DNA of 64,000 nucleotides from Rhodobacteraceae bacterium XHP0102. Lineage in GTDB: Bacteria > Pseudomonadota > Alphaproteobacteria > Rhodobacterales > Rhodobacteraceae. Every line of letters begins with the position of its first letter. Positions within the stretch are counted from its first letter, which is position 1. The position numbers were made by a program, and so were the translations under genes. Shown one piece after another: positions 35,895 through 44,420 of this stretch. Location: the NCBI GenBank assembly GCA_025751475.1, contig JAOWLD010000004.1, positions 186,001 to 250,000 on the forward strand, read 5' to 3'. Under the pieces are notes generated by a model that had not been told where the DNA came from, did not search any database, and worked only from the letters and a program-made list of their open reading frames with translations.

Positions 35895-37004
35895 ATGGAT
35901 GCGGCGGCGCGGGAGGAAGATTTGCGCTTTATGCGCATGGCCTTGGGTATCGGGCAGCGCGGCGCGGGACGCACATGGCCAAACCCATCTGTCGGCTGTG
36001 TCATTGTCAAAGATGGTGTGATTGTCGGGCAAGGGGTGACGGCGCCTTCGGGACGACCGCATGCCGAGCCACAGGCTTTGGCGCAGGCAGGGGAAGCGGC
36101 CAAAGGGGCTACGGCCTATGTCACGCTAGAGCCTTGCAATCATCATGGCCAGACCCCGCCCTGTAGCATGGCCTTGATTGCGGCAGGTGTGGCGCGTGTC
36201 GTTATTGCATTGCAAGATCCCGATCCACGAACGGCGGGACAAGGCATTGCGGCCCTTCGCGCGGCTGGGATCACCGTCACCACCGATGTTGCAGCGCGCG
36301 AGGCTGCCCGCGCACATCAGGGGTTTTTGAAGCGACTGGCACAGGGCAGACCCTTTATACATTTGAAATTGGCCAGCAGTCTGGATGGGCGCATTGCCAC
36401 GGCAAGCGGCGAAAGCCGTTGGATCACAGGGCCAGAGGCGCGGCGCATGACCCATATGATGCGTGCCCAGCATGATGCCGTGATGATAGGGGCTGCCACT
36501 GCGCGCGCGGATGACCCCGATTTGACGGTGCGCGAGATTGGCAGCCCCCATCAGCCGCTGCGCGTGATCCTATCGCGTAGGCTTGATCTGCCGCGTGGCG
36601 GACGGTTGCAGGCCTCCATCGACAAGGCACCCCTTTGGCTCATTCATAGCCCTGATGCGCCTTCTGACGTCTGTGGCCATTGGGCCGAGGCTGGCGCGCA
36701 TCTGATCAGCCTTTCACATTCACATGGCGGACAGATTGATTTGGCTGCTGCGATGCAGGCCTTGGGGGATGGTGGCCTGACCTCTGTTTTCTGCGAAGGC
36801 GGCGGGGCCTTGGCAGCGGGGTTGCTGTCGGCGGATTTGGTGGATTGTCTCAGCGTGTTTTCTGCGGGTTGCTTAATCGGGGCCGAGGGCAAACCTGCTT
36901 TGGGCGCGCTTGGGATTTCCGACCTGACCGCAGCGCCGCGCTTTAAGCGCCTGACGCAGCGCGCGGTGGGCGGAGATATCCTGAGCCAATGGGGGCGTGT
37001 CTAA
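35895..37004 (+). CDS. ribD: Riboflavin biosynthesis bifunctional deaminase/reductase RibD
   Basis: Carries out the second and third steps of riboflavin synthesis: pyrimidine deamination and side-chain reduction. It has 369 residues. The deaminase zinc site is PHAEPQAL and EPCNHHGQTPPC (about residues 56 and 82), and the reductase domain follows from about 150 (KLASSLDGRIATASGESRWITG). The ribosome site is inside the end of nrdR. Its stop codon overlaps the kpsC stop by 3 bases, so the two converge directly. In related genomes ribE normally follows, but here a capsule cluster intervenes. Confidence 0.95.
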   Translation: MDAAAREEDLRFMRMALGIGQRGAGRTWPNPSVGCVIVKDGVIVGQGVTAPSGRPHAEPQALAQAGEAAKGATAYVTLEPCNHHGQTPPCSMALIAAGVARVVIALQDPDPRTAGQGIAALRAAGITVTTDVAAREAARAHQGFLKRLAQGRPFIHLKLASSLDGRIATASGESRWITGPEARRMTHMMRAQHDAVMIGAATARADDPDLTVREIGSPHQPLRVILSRRLDLPRGGRLQASIDKAPLWLIHSPDAPSDVCGHWAEAGAHLISLSHSHGGQIDLAAAMQALGDGGLTSVFCEGGGALAAGLLSADLVDCLSVFSAGCLIGAEGKPALGALGISDLTAAPRFKRLTQRAVGGDILSQWGRV

Positions 37005-39025
37005 AGCGCTTTGCGCAGGCGGTTGAGGCGGTCCATTAGGGCAAGCACGGTGCCGCGCCGTGGCATATCCGCCATGCGGGCGATGGCAACCTCAACGCTG
37101 CAAGGACTATTGATCACGGGATCATAATAGCGCGGATAGGCGATCAAGGCGGCATGGGTCAGAGATAGCAGATCAGGTTGCACCCCCTTGCGCCGTTCGG
37201 GGCGGGGCAGCAGATCATCGGTCAGGCCCCATCCTGCATAAAAGGGCATTCCCGCTGTGGTAACGGGCACCCCGCGCAACAGCGCCTCAAACCCAAATGT
37301 CGAAGAGATGGTCATCACGCGGTCAACTTCGTCCAACAGTTTCGCGGGGCTGCCAGCGGTGATGATGTGATCCACAAGCCCCGCCGCATCTGCGCCCCCT
37401 CTGCGCAAGCCTGCGATCACATCGGGATGGGGTTTGTAAATTAGACAGGCTTCAGGAAATCGGATGCGGGCCGCCTCAATCAAGGCCAGATCATTGCGAA
37501 TTTCACCTGCGCCGTGGCGGATCGAAGCATCATCAGAGACTTGGCCCGCGATCAAGACCCTCACCCGATCATCGCGGGGGGGGAGGGCAGGGGTAATCGG
37601 GCTGCTCAGGCCATATTTGGTGATCCCCTGTTTGCGGATCAGGTGGATTAAATCCTCTACGCGCCCGCGCAGCGCCTCAGGCAGGGGCGAGGCCGCTGTG
37701 ATCAGCACCTCGAGGCGCGAGGGTCGGCTTGGATCATAGTGAATACCCAGATCATCGCAAATCAGACTGAGCGGTGGGATCAATTGCGCACCAAGTCCGT
37801 TGGAACGGATGAAGCCGTCCTCCACGCGCAGCAGATGTTCTGTGCGCTCGCTATGCGCTGCCCACACCATAGGGCGCCCTGTGGTCGCGGCGGTTGCTGT
37901 GCCAGATGCAAAGTGCAAAGGACCGTGGAAAAACCGCCGCATATGCGCCCGTTTCCATTTGCTTATCCTATAGGCGGTATAGCCATCGCGATCCTCGCGC
38001 CATGCGCGCGCCCGCGCCTCCAAATGCCCTAAAACCGCTTCGACCTCGCAAAGCCTGTCGTGATGGGGGTCGTACCATGTGGGATAGAGGATGAGCGCGG
38101 CCGCCGCCAATTGCGCGCGGCTCAGGGTGCGCCCGCGCCGTGCAATCGGGCCAAGGCGATCATCGGTCAATCCCCATCCTGCATAGAAGGGCGCGCCAAA
38201 AGTGACGGGGCGGTGTCCTGCCAAGATGGCCTCAAATCCCATCGTGCTGGACACCGTATAGACCGCAATCGCCCCTTCGAGCAGCACCCAAGGTGAGTGA
38301 TTGGAATCCACCAAGGTCATGTTGGCATCAAAGCCGTGCATTGGATCGGTGCTGAAATGGCCCATCCGATACCCGTGCCGTGTTTCGGGGTGGGTTTTCA
38401 CCAAAATCCGTGCATGGGGATGATCGGCCCGTGCCGTGGCAAGCATTTCAGTGAAATGCGATTTATTGGCCATTGCGCCTGCAATCGAAGCATCGTTCTG
38501 GGTTTGGTCAATCACCAAAACATAGCCTGCGGGGGGCGCGGGTAGGTTCGGGTCGGTCGCGCTGAACTTGCTGATGTGGTTGCGCTGCATCCGTGCCACA
38601 ACCGCGCGGGCACGGTTGAGAAGGGCCGCATCATCCAATGGGTTGTGGCGCAACAATGTTTCAAGGTCACTGGGGCGGCGCGCATCGAAATATATCCCGC
38701 TGTGATCAATCACGAGGCCAAGCGGTGCTTCGCCCGACCGCCCAGGCTGCAGGCCACGCAAAAAGGCCTCCTCAACGCGGATCAACGGTAAGCTGTGGCG
38801 CAGGGCGATCTGTTCGGCGCGTTTGGCATAAGGGGACATCCCCCAAGCCAAAACACCCGCCGCACTTTTGGGCGGGACCAGGCTTGGGCGCAGCCCCGCC
38901 AAGGTCAAAATACGGTGAATGCGGCGATTGGTGAAAAATCCGCCTGTAACGGCCAGCCCCCGCCCCTTGGAAACGGGGGCGGGGGCGGTGGTGCTTTGCC
39001 CGTCCTGTGGCGCGTTAATTCGCAT
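37001..39025 (-). CDS. kpsC: Capsule polysaccharide Kdo-transferase KpsC
   Basis: Adds beta-Kdo residues to the lipid anchor of group 2 capsules, in the cytoplasm. It has 674 residues, close to E. coli KpsC. Internal duplication is visible: RVEEAFLRGL and RVEDGFIRSN, IDHSGIYFDARRPS and CDDLGIHYDPSRPS, TVSSTMGFEAIL and TISSTFGFEALL, and the twice-repeated GAPFYAGWGLTDD / GMPFYAGWGLTDD. These are the two tandem Kdo-transferase modules. I chose the ATG at 39025, which overlaps the end of kpsD; an in-frame start at 39046 is also open. Last gene of a kpsS-kpsD-kpsC run. Confidence 0.9.
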   Translation of the reverse strand: MRINAPQDGQSTTAPAPVSKGRGLAVTGGFFTNRRIHRILTLAGLRPSLVPPKSAAGVLAWGMSPYAKRAEQIALRHSLPLIRVEEAFLRGLQPGRSGEAPLGLVIDHSGIYFDARRPSDLETLLRHNPLDDAALLNRARAVVARMQRNHISKFSATDPNLPAPPAGYVLVIDQTQNDASIAGAMANKSHFTEMLATARADHPHARILVKTHPETRHGYRMGHFSTDPMHGFDANMTLVDSNHSPWVLLEGAIAVYTVSSTMGFEAILAGHRPVTFGAPFYAGWGLTDDRLGPIARRGRTLSRAQLAAAALILYPTWYDPHHDRLCEVEAVLGHLEARARAWREDRDGYTAYRISKWKRAHMRRFFHGPLHFASGTATAATTGRPMVWAAHSERTEHLLRVEDGFIRSNGLGAQLIPPLSLICDDLGIHYDPSRPSRLEVLITAASPLPEALRGRVEDLIHLIRKQGITKYGLSSPITPALPPRDDRVRVLIAGQVSDDASIRHGAGEIRNDLALIEAARIRFPEACLIYKPHPDVIAGLRRGGADAAGLVDHIITAGSPAKLLDEVDRVMTISSTFGFEALLRGVPVTTAGMPFYAGWGLTDDLLPRPERRKGVQPDLLSLTHAALIAYPRYYDPVINSPCSVEVAIARMADMPRRGTVLALMDRLNRLRKAL

Positions 39026-40145
39026 TCGCCAAATTGGTAATCGCACCTGCGGTAGAAAGTGTGCCTGTCACAACACCCAAGACCTTGGACCATTGAGCAA
39101 AGGGCGCTTCTGTCACGAGGATCGTGTCCCCATCGCGGATGACAAAATCGCGCGCCTCGAACATCCCCGTGGGGGCGGTGAGATCAAGCACGTAGATCAT
39201 CCGCTGTGTGCCCGTCAGATCGCTGCGGCCCAGCACATTGCGCGCGATGGTTTCGGGCTCGTTGCGCAGCACGAAAACGCCAGTTGGATCGGCAAGGTTG
39301 GAATTCAGCCCCCCCACGGTCGCAATCGCCTCAATCGCCGAAATGGTCTGACTCTCAAAATTCACACGGGTCTGCTGCCCTGTCGCGCCCAATGAGGTGA
39401 AGGATCGGCTGTCTTCCTCGACCAAGATACGGTCGCCCGCGCGCAGCGCGATGTCCAGTTCGGGGTTCTCATATAAATCTTTGAACCAGATCGTGCCACG
39501 CTGAGGACCGCGCAGCAATGTGACGCGGGAGATGTCTGGATCCCCCGTCACGCCCCCTGCCACAGCCAACATTCCCGAAAGCGTGCGGTTTGGGCGCTCA
39601 ATGGGGAACACACCCTGACTGCCGATTGCGCCTGCCACCGATACGGTTGAGCCATCACCCGCTTCACGGCGCACGATCACTTGGGGGTCTGGGGTTTGTT
39701 CATCCAAATTCCGCGTCAGGATTTCGCGCAACTGATCGGGCGTATTGCCCGCCGCACGGATACGTCCAGCATATGGCACAAAGATGTTGCCTGTGCCGTC
39801 CACCTGAATTTCTTGGATTGTCGCATTGCCGGCCTGCCCAGCTAAAAGCCCGTCCTCCACGTTTTCGTAGACGGTGAGCGCGATTGTGTCGCCTGGTTGG
39901 ATGATGTCGGCATTGGTCAGTCCCGCATGGGTGAATTCGCTTGGGAAGCCCAAGGCTTCGGTCACGGAGGTCGCGCGCGTGACGCGTGAATTCACTTCCA
40001 CCACGAAAGCATCGCCTTGGCGCTGCACTGATCCTGCAAAAATCTGCCCGCGCGTTGGCCCCGAGCGTGGCAAACACCCTGCCAGCATTGCCGCAACAAC
40101 AACAAGCGCGACAAGGCGCGCCCCTTTTGAAGCCTGCTTGAACAC
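39015..40145 (-). CDS. kpsD: Outer-membrane polysaccharide export protein (Wza/KpsD type)
   Basis: A channel component for capsule export across the outer membrane. It has 376 residues from a GTG start with AGAAGGAGCC just upstream. Lipoprotein signal AAMLAGC places the acylated cysteine near residue 24. A Poly_export domain (GDTIALTVYENVEDG and VPYAGRIRAAG) is followed by two SLBB beta-grasp domains. The length matches short Wza-like proteins, not the roughly 560-residue E. coli KpsD, so the symbol is tentative. It overlaps kpsC by 11 bases. The inner-membrane ABC transporter genes (kpsM, kpsT, kpsE) are not in the window. Confidence 0.88.
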   Translation of the reverse strand: MFKQASKGARLVALVVVAAMLAGCLPRSGPTRGQIFAGSVQRQGDAFVVEVNSRVTRATSVTEALGFPSEFTHAGLTNADIIQPGDTIALTVYENVEDGLLAGQAGNATIQEIQVDGTGNIFVPYAGRIRAAGNTPDQLREILTRNLDEQTPDPQVIVRREAGDGSTVSVAGAIGSQGVFPIERPNRTLSGMLAVAGGVTGDPDISRVTLLRGPQRGTIWFKDLYENPELDIALRAGDRILVEEDSRSFTSLGATGQQTRVNFESQTISAIEAIATVGGLNSNLADPTGVFVLRNEPETIARNVLGRSDLTGTQRMIYVLDLTAPTGMFEARDFVIRDGDTILVTEAPFAQWSKVLGVVTGTLSTAGAITNLANAN

Positions 40146-40217
40146 GTGACGGCTCCTTCTGAAATAACTGCCTCGATTATATTTTTTTATTAGACTAACA
40201 TATCATAATGCTTTGAT

Positions 40218-41474
40218 CTAGTATTTTGACGGTGTGGTGGGCTTGAGGCGTTTTTGATAGGGATCATCATCTGAAAGCATTAAATCCCCCATCCTGCGCA
40301 GCAACTGAATGCGCCCTGCGGCCGAGTAAAACGAGCCGCGAATTTGTGAGCTTTCCATCAAAAATTGGCGATAGATCAGATAAGCCGCATGATTGGGACG
40401 TGCAGGATTGGCGAAGAATTCAGATGTTTCTTGGTTGGAGACAAATTCAGGCTTGCTGTAGACCGCGCTGCCATAGGCCTTCAGTGGCAATCCCCGCCAA
40501 AGCGCTTGTTGCCCCGCGGTGGAATTGACGGTGACCGCCGAACAGGCCTCGTCCAACAAAGCCGCCAATTTGCCGCCATCGATGAAATGCACACGCCCCT
40601 GCAATCCATGCGTGTCACACAGGCTGCGGATGATGGCAGGGATCGGGCTGCGTCCATCTTCCAAAGGATGGGCTTTGAACACCAGATGATGATGCGCAGG
40701 TGCGCCTTGTGTGAAACCTGCGATCACCTCCGTCAGAAAGGCGCGCTGGTCTTCAAATGGCCCATGATCCCGAAAACTGGCATCATGTTCCAATTGCAAA
40801 AGGACCAAATGATAGGGCCGCCCCTTCCATTGAAGCCGCCTCGTGGCCAAATGGCGATGGATAAAGATGAATGGCGCAAGGATCATGCGGCGCAGATACA
40901 GCCGCAATTCCCCTGAAACGCTGAGGCTGCGATGCGGTCGAAAGGCGGGAAAGCTTTGGTTGAGCGCCAAAACATATCCATGATAGACCGCGCCGTAATA
41001 TATGTGATGCCAAAGCTGCCCCCAACGTGCGGGAATGTCGGTAAGATCAGGCTCACGCCCTGCAAGCGCGGCGACAATTCGCTCGACATCCATCGCCATC
41101 AGCGGGCTGTTGCCATTGGCGCCGCCGCGTTCATAGGTGATCCAATAGGGTCGCAAATACCCTTCTTCAAAGACATGAATGCGCATCCCGCGCGCTTTGG
41201 CGCGGTTTACGGCCTCGGCATGGACGGGGCGGGTGTCTCCATAAAGCACAAGATCGCTGAAATCATGATGTTGTAAAAAATCATCTAACCATAGGGGCCA
41301 ACGCTCTGGCGTATCGTGGTAAGCTGTAAAGCTTTGGGTGTTTGTCCAAAAAGCCTGATCCCCGCGATTGAATCCCACGCGATGACACAGCGCGCCAGCC
41401 GCCTCTAATTGACGGGCCAGTTCCGAAAAAAAGGGCCCATGAGGCCCTTGTAAGAATAAAAATTTGCGCTGCAT
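40218..41474 (-). CDS. kpsS: Capsule polysaccharide Kdo-transferase KpsS
   Basis: Starts the Kdo linker of group 2 capsules by transferring the first Kdo to phosphatidylglycerol; KpsC then extends it. It has 418 residues. The opening FLFLQGPHGPFFSELARQL and later YGDTRPVHAEAV, HVFEEGYLRPYWITYERGG and VNSTAGQQALWRGLPLKAYG are characteristic. I use the ATG at 41474, with AAAAGGTG upstream. About 72 AT-rich bases separate it from kpsD. That gap contains a TATAAT-like hexamer and may hold a second promoter. Confidence 0.9.
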   Translation of the reverse strand: MQRKFLFLQGPHGPFFSELARQLEAAGALCHRVGFNRGDQAFWTNTQSFTAYHDTPERWPLWLDDFLQHHDFSDLVLYGDTRPVHAEAVNRAKARGMRIHVFEEGYLRPYWITYERGGANGNSPLMAMDVERIVAALAGREPDLTDIPARWGQLWHHIYYGAVYHGYVLALNQSFPAFRPHRSLSVSGELRLYLRRMILAPFIFIHRHLATRRLQWKGRPYHLVLLQLEHDASFRDHGPFEDQRAFLTEVIAGFTQGAPAHHHLVFKAHPLEDGRSPIPAIIRSLCDTHGLQGRVHFIDGGKLAALLDEACSAVTVNSTAGQQALWRGLPLKAYGSAVYSKPEFVSNQETSEFFANPARPNHAAYLIYRQFLMESSQIRGSFYSAAGRIQLLRRMGDLMLSDDDPYQKRLKPTTPSKY

Positions 41475-41731
41475 TGTCACCTTTTACACGCCTGTGGGGT
41501 TGGGCTGAACGGCGTATGGGACTTTGGCGATGGCACCGCCCGTGCCGAGCCTTGTGATTGCTTATGGGACGCTTGGGCACATCCTTTGTCGCTGTTTGCG
41601 CCAAGATCATGGTGGCACTAGGGCCAAATTATGGCTGAATTTTGACGGGAAGCGGATGCTCCTCTCTTGCTCATCGGGGGGGGCGGCGCTAGGCAAGGGG
41701 TGCAAAATGTCATGACAGAAGGCCCCGTGCG

Positions 41732-42322
41732 ATGTTTACAGGAATTGTAACCGATATTGGAACGGTCAGCGCACTTGAGGCGCGCGGTGATCTGCGCGCG
41801 CGGATCACCACGCGATATGATACAACGCGGATTGATATTGGCGCCTCCATCTCTTGTGATGGGGTCTGTTTGACGGTTGTCTCACTGGGGCAGGATTGGT
41901 TCGAGGTGGATATCTCTGCTGAAACGGTCTCAAAAACCACCATCTCCGATTGGGCGGTGGGCCAGCCCATTAATCTTGAGCGTGCCTTGCGCTTGGGCGA
42001 TGAGATGGGCGGACATATCGTATCGGGCCATGTCGATGGTGTTGCGGAGTTGGTTGAAATGCATGACGAGGGGCATTCCACCCGTATGCGTTTTCGAGTG
42101 CCCCGCGACTTGGCAGGATTTATCGCACCCAAGGGATCCGTTGCGCTCAATGGCACGTCATTGACCGTGAATGAGGTTGAAGAAGATGTCTTTGGCGTCA
42201 ATGTTATTCCGCATACCAAATCGGTCACCACATGGGGGCAGATGGCGGTGGGATCGCGGTTGAACATCGAGATTGATATGCTTGCGCGCTATGTTGCGCG
42301 GCTTCAGGATTGGCAGGGCTGA
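41732..42322 (+). CDS. ribE: Riboflavin synthase alpha chain
   Basis: Dismutates two 6,7-dimethyl-8-ribityllumazine molecules to riboflavin. It has 196 residues, as two homologous lumazine-binding barrels. Each starts with a similar pattern: MFTGIVTDIGTVSALE, and GHIVSGHVDGVAELVEM for the second. SCDGVCLTVV and NGTSLTVNEV also repeat. No FMN riboswitch is visible in the 257 bases before it. The ribosome-binding site is weak. The lumazine synthase (ribH) and ribBA genes that usually lie between ribE and nusB are absent here. Confidence 0.95.
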   Translation: MFTGIVTDIGTVSALEARGDLRARITTRYDTTRIDIGASISCDGVCLTVVSLGQDWFEVDISAETVSKTTISDWAVGQPINLERALRLGDEMGGHIVSGHVDGVAELVEMHDEGHSTRMRFRVPRDLAGFIAPKGSVALNGTSLTVNEVEEDVFGVNVIPHTKSVTTWGQMAVGSRLNIEIDMLARYVARLQDWQG

Positions 42323-42343
42323 CGCGATCCTACAAACGGTGCG

Positions 42344-42372
42344 TTGACCTGCACTGCGAAGCGCCCTACACG
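42344..42372 (+). promoter_or_regulatory. Possible sigma-70 promoter of nusB
   Basis: TTGACC (42344-42349, five of six) and TACACG (42367-42372) with 17 bases between lie in the 114-base gap between ribE and nusB. A start about 60 bases before nusB would result. The -10 is weak, so this is only a candidate. Confidence 0.35.
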
Positions 42373-42436
42373 CGGCGCGACCTCTCAAGAGATGCTGCGC
42401 GACCATGGCCGCGCCCCAAGGAATGATATTTGCGCG

Positions 42437-42934
42437 ATGAGCACTCCGTCCGACCCCACCCCAAGCCGCGAGATGGCCGCCCAAAATCCACGGCAAATGA
42501 AATCAGCGGCGCGGCTTTATGCCGTTCAAGCCTTGTTTCAGATGGAGCACTCGGGCCAGAGTGTGGACTCGATTCGGCATGAATTTGCGGCGCATCGTTT
42601 TGGTGCGGAACTTGATGGCGAGGAGATGGCCGAAGCGGATATTGATCTCTTCACCCAGCTTCTCGAAGATGCCGTATCGCAGCAATCGAAGATCGACCAG
42701 ATGACGGATCGTGCCTTGGTCGCGAAATGGCCTATTGATCGCATTGATCCAACCTTGCGCGCCCTGTTTCGCGCGGCGGGTGCGGAATTGGTCGGCTCGG
42801 ACACCCCGCCCAAGGTGATTATTACCGAGTTTGTTGATATCGCGCGGGCGTTTTTTCCCGAGGGGCGCGAGCCAAAATTTGTGAATGCCGTTCTAGACCA
42901 CATTGCCCGCGAGGCGCGTCCTGAGGCGTTTTAA
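42437..42934 (+). CDS. nusB: Transcription antitermination factor NusB
   Basis: Joins NusE (S10) at boxA in rRNA antitermination. It has 165 residues from the ATG at 42437. An alpha-helical core begins SAARLYAVQALFQMEHSG, followed by WPIDRIDPTLRALFRAA and PPKVIITEFVDIARAFFPEG, the conserved NusB segments. An open frame reaches back to 42344 but has no supporting start signal and overlaps a promoter candidate. Normal length. Confidence 0.95.
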   Translation: MSTPSDPTPSREMAAQNPRQMKSAARLYAVQALFQMEHSGQSVDSIRHEFAAHRFGAELDGEEMAEADIDLFTQLLEDAVSQQSKIDQMTDRALVAKWPIDRIDPTLRALFRAAGAELVGSDTPPKVIITEFVDIARAFFPEGREPKFVNAVLDHIAREARPEAF

Positions 42935-43059
42935 GATATTTTGCAGCAGTTTTTTGCCCGCAGGGCCGTTCTGTCGCAGAGGTTGCTGTTGCACTGGGCA
43001 AACTTTGCGCTAACGTTACCTTATCGGATCCCAGATCATCCTGCGGGGAGAGGTGAATT

Positions 43060-43380
43060 ATGCCAGATCACATTCGTTTCATTCTGCGCCATGCGGCCAT
43101 TGGGGCCGTGATTGCCTTTGCCTTCGTTGCGATGCTGTTGGGCTTCAACGTGGCCAATTTGCGCCACTTGGTTTTGAACAGTGCAGATGGCCTGTTGGCG
43201 GTGATCCTGCTTTATGTGTTTTGCACCATCACCTTTGGGTCGGCACAGATTGGCTATCGCATTATGACCTTGGGCGATGATGACCATGACGATCACGGGC
43301 GCCGCGATGCGGCCTTCACACCTGAGGGTCAAGCCGTGCGTATCCCTGTCCAAGAGGATGTGCGGCGCCATCGCGGCTGA
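43060..43380 (+). CDS. Small membrane protein with acidic-histidine linker
   Basis: 106 residues. Two hydrophobic helices (about residues 10-32 and 42-64) are followed by a polar tail with GDDDHDDHGRRDAA, rich in Asp and His, which might bind metal. GGGGAGAGGTG precedes the ATG. I recognise similar short proteins in Rhodobacteraceae but no assigned function. The gene ends at the minus-strand RNA proposed at 43382-43543, so the two would converge. Confidence 0.7.
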   Translation: MPDHIRFILRHAAIGAVIAFAFVAMLLGFNVANLRHLVLNSADGLLAVILLYVFCTITFGSAQIGYRIMTLGDDDHDDHGRRDAAFTPEGQAVRIPVQEDVRRHRG

Positions 43381-43381
43381 A

Positions 43382-43543
43382 GTGACGGAACCGCATCCAC
43401 CGTAGAGGCGTAATTCCCGAGAGCCTGCATATACAGGTGGGTGCCAGGTAACGCGACCAGGGCCGTGACAGAGCCAGCTCCCTCGGAAATGATTAAGGCC
43501 ACCGGAATGTTGCCACAGATACGAATGGCGCAGAACCGTCATC
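43382..43543 (-). ncRNA. ssrS: Structured RNA, probably 6S RNA-like
   Basis: No plausible protein gene covers this stretch. On the minus strand a sigma-70-type promoter (43548-43576) would start an RNA near 43543. The RNA of about 160 bases has pairing ends: 43536-43541 with 43383-43388 (GACGG/CCGUC core). An inner stem UCCGAG/CUCGG lies at 43482-43486 with 43417-43421, next to complementary UUAAUC/UAAUU and GGC/GCC patches. This gives one long, interrupted hairpin with a closing stem, internal loops and an apical region of about 60 bases. Size and shape fit bacterial 6S RNA, which sequesters the housekeeping RNA polymerase. I cannot confirm the family without a covariance model. Confidence 0.5.
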
Positions 43544-43547
43544 CTTA

Positions 43548-43576
43548 CACTTAGGTCTTTGTCGGGCGTTCGACAA
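43548..43576 (-). promoter_or_regulatory. Promoter of the minus-strand structured RNA
   Basis: Reading the minus strand, -35 TTGTCG (43571-43576) and -10 TAAGTG (43548-43553) are exactly 17 bases apart, and the first base of the predicted RNA follows about 5-7 bases later. The -35 is also one arm of a TTGTCG/CGACAA hairpin (43559-43576). Confidence 0.45.
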
Positions 43577-43634
43577 GTGGGTGACTGCACATCTAGCGCT
43601 TGCCATTGTTCGTTCTTTGTTCCAGTCTGGTGCC

Positions 43635-44093
43635 ATGATGTCGACCGATCCCCAACCGCTTCAGCCCGTCAGTGCAGGTCAGCGCCTTGCGCGCGGGGTA
43701 TGTCGCCATTTCGCACGGCTTGGTTTCACCACATTGGAGGAGTTTTGCCCCAAGCGTGGCAAGCGTGTCGATGTGATTGCCCTTGGCCCGCGGGGTGAGA
43801 TTTGGATTATCGAGTGTAAATCAGGCGTGGCTGATTTCCGTAGTGACGGCAAATGGGGCGGTTATCTGGAATGGTGTGATCGTTATTTCTGGGCTGTGGA
43901 CGCAGCATTCCCGACCGAGATCCTGCCCGAAGATACGGGTTTGATTTTCGCAGATGATTTTGACGCGGAGGTGATCCGCATGGGCCCAGAGGTGAAATTG
44001 GCCGCCGCGCGGCGCAAAAAAATCACCCATGATCTGGCACAAACGGCCGCACGGCGCTTGGCGCGGCTGCGCGACCCCATGGGGCGCTATTGA
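43635..44093 (+). CDS. mmcB: MmcB family DNA repair protein
   Basis: A nuclease-fold protein linked to the ImuA/ImuB/DnaE2 response to mitomycin damage in Caulobacter; exact activity unknown. It has 152 residues. A PD-(D/E)xK-like core is visible: GKRVDVIALGPRGEIWIIECK supplies Asp, Glu and Lys, followed by SDGKWGGYLEWCDRYFWAV. I use the first of two adjacent ATGs (43635, 43638). A GTG at 43581 is open but overlaps the promoter of the minus-strand RNA. Its stop abuts that of the next, convergent gene. Confidence 0.88.
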   Translation: MMSTDPQPLQPVSAGQRLARGVCRHFARLGFTTLEEFCPKRGKRVDVIALGPRGEIWIIECKSGVADFRSDGKWGGYLEWCDRYFWAVDAAFPTEILPEDTGLIFADDFDAEVIRMGPEVKLAAARRKKITHDLAQTAARRLARLRDPMGRY

Positions 44094-44282
44094 TTATTTG
44101 CGTGTCTTGCGCGCGGCTTCGGCGGCAAGGCGCAATTCTTCCGCGATTTCTTCGGCCTCGTCTGGATCAAAATCCAGTGGCAGGTCAACCCCGTCAGCCT
44201 CGACATAAATGCGCACCATCCCGATGCTGGTGGGCCCGATCTGTAGATTCGCGGCGATTTCGCTTTCGCTGTTGATACTCAT
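44094..44282 (-). CDS. Short conserved acidic protein (DUF6324-like)
   Basis: 62 residues starting MSINSESEIAANLQIGPT, with a helix-forming acidic C-terminal half (DPDEAEEIAEELRLAAEAA). GGAG lies six bases before the ATG at 44282. It resembles short proteins of Rhodobacteraceae of the DUF6324 kind; I recall this from general pattern only. Function unknown. It converges head-on with mmcB with no gap between stop codons. Confidence 0.68.
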   Translation of the reverse strand: MSINSESEIAANLQIGPTSIGMVRIYVEADGVDLPLDFDPDEAEEIAEELRLAAEAARKTRK

Positions 44283-44381
44283 CTCATTCTCCAGATGTCG
44301 AAACGGGCGGATGCCGAGCGGCACGCGGATATGGCCCTAATCCTTTGGCACTTGAATGACAATATCCGCGTCATCCCCCCC

Positions 44382-44410
44382 TTGCAATCGCGGCGCGAGG
44401 CGGCTATTTC
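44382..44410 (+). promoter_or_regulatory. Probable sigma-70 promoter of tRNA-His
   Basis: TTGCAA (44382-44387) and TATTTC (44405-44410), with 17 bases between, end 10 bases before the mature tRNA. Spacing and -10 match the tRNA-Met promoter at 4581-4609. Confidence 0.5.
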
Positions 44411-44420
44411 CGCCGACAGT

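Noticed and set aside
41475-41731. Possible FMN riboswitch before ribE
   Set aside because: None of the conserved RFN-element blocks (such as AGGATAT or ATTCAGGGCGGGG-like segments) is visible.
43440-43480. A possible cobalamin-riboswitch-like segment (GGTGCCAGG... with GAGCCAGCTCCC)
   Set aside because: The conserved B12-box sequence (GCCACTG) and GGGAA core are absent, and no cobalamin gene follows.
43036-43590. A 184-codon open frame on the minus strand across 43036-43590
   Set aside because: It opposes the 43060-43380 gene, lacks a ribosome site and domain pattern, and covers the region that folds as a structured RNA with its own promoter.
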